Source: Allacma fusca
Lineage: Eukaryota; Arthropoda; Collembola; Symphypleona; Sminthuridae
Reading direction: 5' to 3'
DNA: 64,000 nt
Assembly (NCBI GenBank): GCA_947179485.1
Contig: OX359246.1
Coordinates: 496,001 to 560,000 of the forward strand
The notes beneath the pieces were generated by a model. That model was not told where the DNA came from. It saw only the letters and a program-made list of their open reading frames with translations, and made no database searches. Position numbers and translations under genes: made by a program. How positions within the stretch are numbered: the stretch's first letter is position 1; each line of letters starts with the position of its first letter. Below are positions 53,401 to 60,900 of this stretch, one piece after another.

Positions 53401-54629
53401 TTCTGCCCACAAGTGGAGAAATCACAAGACGAGGTTCAACCAGAATAACTGATGACACATACAAAGAGAGAATTAATCCTAATCATCCAGGGATTACAAG
53501 CCCAACTAATCAAGGCAAAGGAGAACGAAATTCGTCTCAAACAAAGAATTTTACACCAGATTTCGGAACAACAGGAAATACTGAGCAAATTGAAACAACT
53601 CGAGGGAGACCACAAAGCAACCCTCCAGGAAACCCAGAAAGCCAAAGAAGATATTTCGGATTTAATAAACCAGCTGAAAATAGCTCAGGTGTAATATCCG
53701 AAGGTGAGGAAGAAACTCAACCACTTATTGACGAGAGTGACTTGAAAACACTTAAAGAATTAAGTAGTTCAGGGATAAGTCCAACAGAGTTTGATGTGGA
53801 CGACAGCAGTGAGTGTAGAGAGACAAATTCTTACAATTCGGGATCAGAACCGAGAATTAATCAACCGCCTACGACAGAGAGAGGGAGACCTGGACAAATT
53901 GAAACAGGAAATCAAGGACCTTCAGAAGCGACTTCACGAGTTGAGGTGCCTTGGCCCTCAGTAGCGACGGACATCTCAACCCAATTGCTTCACTCAGATG
54001 AGCAAAAGGCCTTGGAAGAGCCCCCCTTTGTGGAACTCAACACCAAGCCCACCCAGCGAAGCTCAGAGACAGACACTGCAAAGCCTACAAGCGCAAGGCA
54101 GTCGGATCAGAGAAGCAATAGCACGAGTGGAGAGAGAAATAGAACAAACCGAGAGAGCCAAGAATATTCTGAAAAATCAGATACGAGCAGCAAACAGTCT
54201 AGCCAACAATTCAAACAACCCCCGGAACGAGAAGTCCTTGTAGAAAATTCTACAGAAGAGGACGAAGAGTTCCAGGAAGTCCCAGTGGAAGAAAACGGAC
54301 AAGACTCTGTAGATACTCATACAGAAGTCATTAACATACCTGTAGAATTTTCTACAGAAGAGGACAGGTCATTGGATGTCATCACGAAAGACAGTCCCAG
54401 AAGGCCTGAGAGAATTAGAACAAATACGTCAAAGCACCGAGAGACATTCAGCGACCCTCAGAACCCGACGAGTACAAATCCAACAGGAACTTCAACAAGT
54501 TCAGGAGGAGATTCGGGAGTTAAAGAAGCAGGCGAAACACCTCAAGAAGGAAGCGCGGAAGAAACCGGAGAAAGTAGACGATACCCAACTCGTACCCGAA
54601 AAAGGACGAGAAGATTTGGATCAGTCTGA
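47391..54629 (+). CDS. Giant element Pol: protease, RT, RNase H, integrase with very long tail
   Basis: The start given is the first codon after the predicted frameshift; the first ATG is 47439, and residues are numbered from there. Protease has DSGAT with D51. RT begins near 345 and carries YLDD at 492-495. RNase H has HTDAS with D651. The integrase has an H2C2 finger near 1431-1465 (CESC) and a core with D1501, D1561 and E1597 (DD35E), followed by an SH3-like C-terminal module (about 1703-1770). The domain order is Ty3/gypsy. Two features are unusual: about 665 low-complexity residues separate RNase H from the integrase, and about 620 disordered residues follow it. The tail has four EF..xNY motifs and acidic blocks, and overlaps coiled-coil segments in another frame. 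The TGA stop (54627-54629) is followed in the same frame by ORF3. No catalytic residue is missing. Confidence 0.92.
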   Translation, partial: LTEGDAPPVTEDIQERMNAIIATRVESQSKDDEELEIIDLNPCRLSNGNKSTLQVQICSMMIPALLDSGATRSCIQRNLVPRCAEIKEVPSALRVAVANAELVKPICLTKFTMMIEGEKLLFKGLVMETLEPRMIIGEDLLSRYGITLDYKNNEIRSDRFQTVPMTRDTHLYVGEKKADIEFVRSIFSFHEVKGPKNMMCRTRKAVTIPAYGHMKVPIQIPKRIKKDFYLQPSEKLYTSKRLLIAAGVVPNEEPFAYVFNPAPCPQTMYGRTAIGHAEENFDLIKIKRNQLRDAHKRLTQEQLDCFDVNEELDEEGRAKYRALLTRYPECFAFNKGDLKEPAWIDPIRIHTGNNPPVQAKPFPCSPMERQKVREEVQKMLDADIIKEVNGPYSSPLFLIKKKDGTFRSVVDYRALNKTITDQVYPLARIDDILMQFGKSAMFDTLDMESGFFQLLIHEDDQIITSFITQDGLYAFKRLPMGVKIAPSAFQRAADQMLGSLKFRGAMVYLDDVISYGIHLLDKLASLEELMLRASNKNFKFKPKKCKFGYFEVIVLGFKVSREGTSPDPAKVDAIRHVPIPKSETEARRFFGICSFYRKYIKDFAKIASPISQSWIGSKGKSEGQKRIRCFQWSADATIAFNILKTKLMTQPVLAHFNPELDCILHTDASISGLGCCILQDDGGEHPIAYASRTLIQSEKNYSVTELELAAVVYAVRKFRQYLYLRKFLIRSDHLALCYLRLQKDPNHRISKFVNKLQEFDFQVTYKKGALHLDADFLSRAPLPYTKEDLEDTEDRVIEFEPDPVKEHKIALEERKQIPQGNTIMPPPACAASLTTRESYKGKYWTDDESQSSDEEEAIIPQRQNPWSGRLKGQPRRKVKSQVEILAPQPNLEETDWENHTMSVKSRVNEVTHSYSALKEWKLSVDDIITIHKFREDDPQEDENTWKYTNEYIYEKNLKLIQEIELHNATINELDMKEFLSPDKVQNENEDFDRNTIIDIGMGTDWSPTPKSTAATTSQSPANGKVDIDSPKSQGQMTRSTMEFTTMDGAGEAETKTVHLPPAIIVDSDMEVHDQTLKNQETADLVSQAAETTQKKSSTNPPTHPASPTEAKKLVLTDEDRNVQKECDRPTLRQEKFSVENHIPSGHDPTDEEKWFAFEEIWRNPTPAKGDEWKLKQEVISQLKTYTAQSARKINQVPDAESPGYANNPDLDTPQRIKAMKISKDVDEWMRNIQRRSAACESEENKNPPPSHTYISTENPDNEDNFSLLATTVEELRKNIREGEIKFTDGRSWKIQPLKGQGVVTSKKTSHSLCLSQDEDPKDKDAQKTEDMSLNRAIKFVPGAHALQGCEGSKDTFSTHKPVCRILEDEEQVTMLDEHNMQEMQRDDPDCLFIMDKIKMRHTLNWKDKEKYSRYDIDEEGILTIVHKDGRKLYVPRVLRNFLLSKAHDGILCGGHLGFQKTLHRLNKNYFWRKMNVSVAKYVMSCESCQAAKSMRMKPAGLLHPIRIENVGDALCIDLIGPMQISIKGNKYIIIAQDYVSKFVIAEAIPDKTADRIAEFLLHKVVLKYGLFKNLLSDGGSEFRAEITQALLRRLGMNHSTSTALRHNSVGQIERMVQTISTMLSHYTQKEQALWCSCLPFLINAYNCSHHDVTKETPYFMMFRRQPIYDFNLQLCLSSVDTNFMSAEEATTRIEKAIAKIRERQDYSKDWYDRKRRFVKFNIGDTVRVFTPTRIVGKSERFLHPYKGPFVVIEVLAKDNYIIQDLRNSKKRQKVHVERLKKCLQREHIEDEYSYDLDSDIVELVTKRNWNKCEKVIVSQPRSILKSSTTSDNSSTTSKKVTFKAQPAQTKEITREFSSENYSDSSSEQTQPVQQRGEFCDKNYSHSQITPSEGGRSNQEPRQHKDNTQGGKRTTKQSSTQVREFSSENYSNNREFLDKNYPYFTRSKVNEHPRGNQGRDKGIETTEEFSPNKNLEVRSSGRVHQTENRRLRTANSGDKTSNVKFLPTSGEITRRGSTRITDDTYKERINPNHPGITSPTNQGKGERNSSQTKNFTPDFGTTGNTEQIETTRGRPQSNPPGNPESQRRYFGFNKPAENSSGVISEGEEETQPLIDESDLKTLKELSSSGISPTEFDVDDSSECRETNSYNSGSEPRINQPPTTERGRPGQIETGNQGPSEATSRVEVPWPSVATDISTQLLHSDEQKALEEPPFVELNTKPTQRSSETDTAKPTSARQSDQRSNSTSGERNRTNRESQEYSEKSDTSSKQSSQQFKQPPEREVLVENSTEEDEEFQEVPVEENGQDSVDTHTEVINIPVEFSTEEDRSLDVITKDSPRRPERIRTNTSKHRETFSDPQNPTSTNPTGTSTSSGGDSGVKEAGETPQEGSAEETGESRRYPTRTRKRTRRFGSV
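52950..53226 (+). repeat. Four EF(S/C/L)xxNY motifs in the Pol tail
   Basis: REFSSENYS (52950), GEFCDKNYS (53016), REFSSENYS (53154) and REFLDKNYP (53187) alternate in two flavours, SSEN and (C/L)DKN. The conserved EF and NY in an otherwise disordered tail look like a short linear binding motif kept in multiple copies. Confidence 0.7.
53236..53448 (+). CDS. Alternate-frame coiled-coil segment 1, overlapping Pol tail
   Basis: 70 codons in the +1 frame relative to Pol. Its ATG directly follows a TAA of the same frame (TAAATG at 53233-53238). The start LEEIRDEIRGLKQQRNLVQI has hydrophobic residues at 3-4 spacing (L, I, I, L, then V, I). Whether it is translated is unknown. Confidence 0.35.
   Translation: MNTLEEIRDEIRGLKQQRNLVQIKIWKYAAQEEYIKQRIADLELLIQETKPQTSSFCPQVEKSQDEVQPE
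53452..53694 (+). CDS. Alternate-frame coiled-coil segment 2
   Basis: 80 codons, the same +1 frame. The ATG lies three bases after the stop of segment 1 (TAA CTG ATG). About 40 residues keep one heptad register (I, L, L, A, E, L, I, Q, Q, I, L, L), for example in KQRILHQISEQQEILSKLKQ. The composition (Q, E, K, L, I) differs sharply from the disordered Pol-frame text on the same DNA. Confidence 0.4.
   Translation: MTHTKRELILIIQGLQAQLIKAKENEIRLKQRILHQISEQQEILSKLKQLEGDHKATLQETQKAKEDISDLINQLKIAQV
53794..53964 (+). CDS. Alternate-frame coiled-coil segment 3
   Basis: 56 codons from ATG to TAG. LDKLKQEIKDLQKRLHEL gives leucine or isoleucine at strict 3-4 intervals. Same frame as segments 1, 2, 4 and 5. 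Two stop codons separate it from segment 2. Confidence 0.38.
   Translation: MWTTAVSVERQILTIRDQNRELINRLRQREGDLDKLKQEIKDLQKRLHELRCLGPQ
53998..54243 (+). CDS. Alternate-frame coiled-coil segment 4
   Basis: 81 codons. SRIREAIARVEREIEQTERA continues into KNILKNQIRAANSL with hydrophobic or small residues at 3-4 spacing for about 30 residues. The ends are disordered (P/S-rich before, N-rich after). Confidence 0.38.
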   Translation: MSKRPWKSPPLWNSTPSPPSEAQRQTLQSLQAQGSRIREAIARVEREIEQTERAKNILKNQIRAANSLANNSNNPRNEKSL

Positions 54630-54639
54630 AAGCGAATGA
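54376..54639 (+). CDS. Alternate-frame coiled-coil segment 5, ending in an ATGA overlap
   Basis: 87 codons. VQIQQELQQVQEEIRELKKQ and the following AKHLKKEA form a clear heptad register, then a charged tail. Its TGA (54637-54639) overlaps the ATG of ORF3 (54636-54638) as ATGA, an arrangement that in other systems supports termination-coupled reinitiation. Confidence 0.4.
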   Translation: MSSRKTVPEGLRELEQIRQSTERHSATLRTRRVQIQQELQQVQEEIRELKKQAKHLKKEARKKPEKVDDTQLVPEKGREDLDQSESE

Positions 54640-54962
54640 ACACAACCAGATATTTAACAACAATACCAAACTGTGTTAGTTTTGGTCAAAGCGAGATTGA
54701 TCTCAAGATTGGAGACCGTATAAATCTCATTAGTTACCTCATACGACAAGGTCGAAGGAGAATCCGATACGTAGGTACGTACACAATCATTAAATCAGAT
54801 TACTGCAAAGTATTTTATCTTCAACCAGATGTCAGAGAACAGAGGATCACGTGCATCCGGGTCTCGAACCAACGAGACTCCACGCCAAGACGCCCTACCC
54901 GCCGTCGACAGGGACGACGACGATCGACCACGTTATTGGACCCAATACGTGAGTCAAACTGA
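54636..54962 (+). CDS. ORF3: small basic protein, possibly with an SH3-like fold
   Basis: 108 codons, in the same frame as Pol and beginning two codons after its TGA stop, so leaky termination would append it to Pol. Residues 23-70 (LKIGDRINLISY, then YVGTYTIIKSDYCKVFYLQ) recall the layout of the SH3-like C-terminal module of gypsy integrases (IGDTVRVF ... GPFVVIEV ... YIIQDL in this Pol). That relation is inference. The last 30 residues are arginine-rich because they overlap the start of ORF4. It is not otherwise recognised. Confidence 0.55.
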   Translation: MNTTRYLTTIPNCVSFGQSEIDLKIGDRINLISYLIRQGRRRIRYVGTYTIIKSDYCKVFYLQPDVREQRITCIRVSNQRDSTPRRPTRRRQGRRRSTTLLDPIRESN

Positions 54963-57900
54963 AGTGGAAATACCACAAGCGAAAATTTTACCAAACTCAG
55001 ATACGGGACGACTGGAAGTTGTTCTCAGAGTAGACGGGAAGTTACCCCACAGGATTATCATCCAAGGACGAGATGGACGAGAAATCGTAACCCATTCAGT
55101 ATTAATTGGAGCTCTCAGGAAACCTAGAGAGTTAACATTAGATTACCGCATATTACGACGAGAACCGCACTTTTGCGGGTCAATAAATTTTCCGGAGCAG
55201 CAGGTGGAAGTTGACAAAGGCGAACGAGCGCCAGATGATCTTGTTTACCTTTTTAGAGGACAAGAGTTTAATCCCACTCCCATACGACGACAGATCCCCA
55301 TCTGTAGAACACGTAATAGACAGCCAGATGATCCATGGCTAGTCCAAAATTACAGGCAAGAAAAGGATGTGCCCGGACAAAAGAATCCAAGGGGAGATTA
55401 TGAACACGACCCCTGGGCATTTACTCCAAGCCTTCAGTACGAACGAGGCAAGACAAGTCGAAGCTCATCCCGGAAAGTGATGGGAGCCGACCCCATTTGT
55501 GGAGTGACCCGAGTCAACATCCCCGACATCAGTGAATGGCTACCGCAACATGAAGAACAGGTCGAGGACGTAACCCATAGAATCAACAGACGTATTGATG
55601 ACAACTATGGACCCGATCTGAGACGAGGAAACTTGGAGGACCGACGAAGGGAACCTCCGAGATTCGCAGCCTACTCGGCACATATGGTACCAGCCGGGAG
55701 AGGCCGCGGGCGGGCCATCACTACCGGAGAAAGTTCGAGCAGACACCACAGAAGCTCAAGAGAAAGTTCAAGGGAAAGACACAGCTCTAAAGACAGTAGG
55801 ACCAGGAAGCGGGAGACAGAGTCGTCATCAGAAAGGAAGAAGCGACGGGAGGACGACAGGTCAAGGAGCCGCTATGACAGTCCAGCGCGGTCAAGGAGCA
55901 GGAGAGAGTCAACCCCACCACCCTCACCATTTCTATCACCAGCAGCGAAAGATTATAAGGATCGAATGGAGAGGGAGTCAATACTGACAGCACCCATAGC
56001 AGCTCCAGCTTCAAGCTACACAGCGGTCACAAAGATGCCACCGCCAACAATACCGGTCAATAGTGAACCACCCAAACCACAGCGTGCAGTTTGCATCGCT
56101 CAAAGAGAAAGACCAGTGGAAGTACCTGTAGTGACTCCACCATCAGTAGCTGTGACATTATGGAGCGAGGAAACTGCCACGGACACAGCTACAACAGCGG
56201 ACAGAGATACCGCCAATGAATCTTCTTCAGACTCAGAAGAGGAAGAGACAGTACCCATCCAAACCTGTAGTAGGAAAGGATGTAAAAGGGTACGACAAGT
56301 AATTGCAACAGACAGTGGACCAGTGGTACAACAGGAATGTGAACATCATGCAAAGAAACGTGCAAAGAAGGAGAAGAAGTTCAAGAAGGAGGCTCAGATG
56401 ACCATCTTAGAGCTATTCGGACAGAGCACAGCACCAACCCAACCACCGGCGAAATGGCAGTCGAACATCCTAAAGATCGGAGAGGACTCCAGGAAAGCAG
56501 GGAAGCACGAGGAGATGGTAAACCGAATTAAAGATCTCGGGGAAATCATCCGCAACCTTGCCAGACAAAACGTCAATGCAGACAGTGCGAAAAAGCAAAA
56601 GGAAGAATTAATGAAAGAACTAGCACGCCACCGCCAGGAATGGATAAAGTGGAGAAATGATAACGACTTTCACTTGGTATGTGCTGAGTCAAAGATAGAC
56701 CTTCAAACCAGAGAATTACCTCCAGCACATTTTGAACCAACGAACATTCCAACGTCAACAGCCACATCCGGAGAGCTAGAGCGTTTGCTCGCTCAGGAAA
56801 AGCGAAATGGTCCAGAAACTGCAAACCCAACAGGAATGGCAACGGAAATGCCACCCTCACCAGCACAAAACGTCGAAGTTGCAACATCCGAGCTATCTAT
56901 AGCCGAACAACACAACGAACAGAGCAGTAGTTCAGAGGATTTTGAGGTGATCAGATCGAAGAGAAGACCCAAAGATCGAGAATCATCAATAACTTCAGAT
57001 ACAACGGAAATTGTTAATCACCACCAGCTTTCATTGGCTGATTTTGCCAATTCACCCCAGGACGGAACCGTCATACTCAGTGACGACGAGGAACCAAGAC
57101 AGTCAACCTCATCAATTCAAACGCCACCTCACACGCCGGAGATGGGACGTGGAGGAGGAGGAAGACGAGGAGGACCCATACCTTACCTCGGTAACAGTTG
57201 GTTATCATTTTTATTAATGTTCGGTTTAATAACATCTGCTGTAGGACAATCCACCTTGAGAAAAGAATTGACGGGACACTACGGACCATATCCAACAACC
57301 AGGGCCTCACATTACCAGTGGTGGACCCGATTGGAAACCGAGAATCTAACCAGTCCAAGAGGCTTTGACTATGTCAGCCTAGACTTTGAAAACAAGGAAG
57401 ACTCAGAGGAAATCGGACACTATGACCCTTACGGCCAACGGGATTGCCCACCTGTCGGAAATTCAGCCGTACGGTACCAAGGTTTCGGTTCAGCCACAGC
57501 GCACCGACTCTGGCAAAATGGAGTAGTACGAGGAGTAGCAGGAGCCGTAGGCATGTGTACCACGGGAATGGTCATAGTAGGAGTCTATACCAGCTCAATC
57601 CTAGACGCAGTCAGGAGATGGAATAAACCACTCAAAACAGTAAAAATACCACAGGATTGGGTACTCATTGAGTCCCAACTACCAGACCAACGACCCATCT
57701 GGATGATAATGCCCGTCAACGCCAGTGAGGAAAAGGAATTAGAAGATTTTCTTAAGAAAGATCCAACAGCAACAGAAATATCTCCAAATTTAATAGCATT
57801 ACCAGGTGATATCCAAAGGAATGCTCATTACCTCAACGAAACTTCTGTAGCCAAAGTATGGAATCAAGCTTTAGGCAAGGAAGTGGAAGAGGAAGAATCC

Positions 57901-60900
57901 GAAAACGGGAGAGTGCGACGACATGCTCCTGAACCCACCTCGGAGGAAGAGGAACGAAGACAGAAAATTCGAGACCAACGGAAATTACCGCAAGCTATTT
58001 GGTTAATGTCACAAGCAATACGTGACGGTTACCATCTTACAACAAGAACTTTACAGTCAGTCGCAATGGACTTAATAACAAAACCAATTCAACTGCCACT
58101 ACAAACCAAATACGAAATATGGAAGGAATATGAAATACAATACGGGAAATTCATTGACAAAGTCATCCAAATTTTGGGACTCAAAACCATACATAAACGC
58201 ACCAGGCGGAGTATCTTGGCAAAAGACCAGATAAATAACCTACAACGCCAGATGCAAAACAACCCGCACAGGATCACAAAAGGGGAAGACTATGTTCACC
58301 CCACCGAGGAAATCGCAATAGGTGAAGTCGTACACTTCGCACTAGCAACGACAATTACGGAAGCAAACTGGACGATAGTTTTGCTCATACCACACATATA
58401 CAACGGAGTTGACCATCTCGAAGAAGAAGAACTCAAGGGATGGGAGACAAAGGCACACGCCAACGTCTCACAAACCCACCCACTCTTCCAGCGAACGTCG
58501 GAACGAGCAGCCAGAGAACGGCAGAGGCGAGATGCATTCGTAGGACCGACCAACGCATGGTCACCCGTCAGTTATAGCAAACAATTCTTAAAACAACAGC
58601 TACAGCTTATGCTGGCACGGATTGAGGAAGAGGAGGCTCACTCATCGTCAGGAAGACCTACAGGGATTATTCAACAGCTTGTGCGATTTACCCTCAGAAT
58701 GGTAATCTATATTGGCACGTCCGTTGGAATGGACTTCGGAGGAAACCAGGACCCTATACGGAAAGGTGACCTAGGAAGAAGCCACCCACGAAGGACAGAG
58801 GGAGCAGAAGGACCGGTTTTGGCCTCAGAAGAGGAACCGGCTGTGCCAACGGAACAAGCTATGGAAGCTCAAGAAGAAGGAGCCGGAACATCATTGAACG
58901 TAATCAAGGAAGAAGTCTTAGACGACGAAGAAAAGCCACCATTGGAACATCAGGTAGATAGTTCGTCAGACAATGAGACAGACAGTAAGTGGGTGCAGAC
59001 CAGATGCGAATACTGCCCACTCAAACATGGCCATAAGCCACCCGTACGACCAAAGACCAAGTTAGCAGCACATGAAGCTTGGCAAAGACAAAAGGACATT
59101 CCGGTACAATACATCCGAAGGAGTAGACCCGAGTTGGACAGGTTGTATGGAAGAGACAACGCTCCAAACTGTACATTCCAGTATAGAGGACGACGACGAG
59201 GTCCAGAGCCAGAAATTGAACGACCCAGGGTTAGAGTATACTCACCCATTAAGACTGTAATATTTAACGATACAAGGGACAGACGAGGATCAAGGTCACC
59301 ATCACCCGGACCATCCGCGATAGCAGGACAATCCATACCACCCATTGAAGATAACCTGAAGTCCAGACGAGCTAGACAACGTCAACGAAAAGTGGAGTTT
59401 AAGGAAGAACGCCAGGAAGACCCACCAGCTCCAGCACCAGAAGATCCACTGGCACAACCCGACTCACCTGAGGTAAGATTCGTCGACTTAGCTCACGTAT
59501 CATTTTACATAGGAGTCCGTGGATGGATGGTAGCACCAGGTTGGGAAGATGAGGATGCGGAAATAGTCATCTTTACCAACCCAAACAAGACACAGCTATA
59601 CAGCCAACTGGATCCGGTACGACTTCAAGTGAAAAAGATGGTGGAAAGGGCCAATGACCCATTGGACCACTCACCACCGCCAAGATTTCCGGACCAAGTG
59701 ATGGAAGACATATCCGGAGACGAACGCCACAGCCAGATAGAAGCACAGTACTCCAGGAGAACGAACTACTTCAGTAACAACATGGACACCCGAGAAAGAT
59801 CCACCATGTGTCCTCATTGTTACCAGAAATCTACCATCGACCCAGAGAGATTTCCAACATATAATATCTCACATCGTTCAACCAACAGTCCAGAGCAAAA
59901 TTTAGTGAGATGGCTCAACAGAATGTACAGAGAGACATTTATCGAGAGACTTGACATCCACCAACAACCCACCCAACCACCTCAACTACGACTCGAGCAG
60001 TTACGAAGGGCGCTTAGCACTTTAAGCGAACCTAGAACAGATGCTCACGAATCAAATATAGAATACGCCGAACACCAGGCAGGAATAGACTACAACAATC
60101 ACGGAGAATTAATCCGGGAAAGAAGGGCATTGCTGTATGATGCAATGGACCATCCCACAGATTATCGCAGACTAGACCCAAGGGAGCGAGACCTGCTCAT
60201 CCTATATGGGCAAAGTCGAAGAAACGTACCAATGGAAAACACCCGTCTGGAAACGATGGCAGGAGACATGAACATCTCACCAGGGGAAATGATACCGAGA
60301 CTTTGGACAACACTGTTCAATGGTCAAAGAGGTATTGATAATCACCAAGTACCAACATACCTAACATGTCGGGAACATCAAGGAGTAATGCAAGGGCTAA
60401 CAGGAACCGAGCTACGCAGATTGATTACTCAGATGTGGTTTGACATAGGAACTCAGCCAACCTGGCGAGAGCAAGAAATATGGATAAATAGTTTCCTACT
60501 GAGAGGAGACGCCATCACCGGACGTGGAGAGAAAGCTTTACAACAACTAGCAAGTATACCAATACACATGCTAAGTTTTCAAGAATTTGCGAGTATGACC
60601 GAAAGGCTCATAACTCTTTATCATCAGGACGAGGCAATTCAGGAGTGGCGACAATTTGGAGCGATGAACCAAAGCGGCAGAAGTCAACCCAATCCAATAG
60701 ACGACATAGAAGAAGAACTAGGACAATGGGAAGACTGGATATTCGCAATGAAACTAGCAGGGGAAGGCCAAAAGCCAACTACCCTATACGCTAGAAAACT
60801 AAAAGGAGGAGTAGCCACCCTAAGACAACCCCGGAGGACAGGTTCTTTCAGAGACCTAAACGAACTTGTCACGATACGAATCTGGCAAAGAGAACATTTT

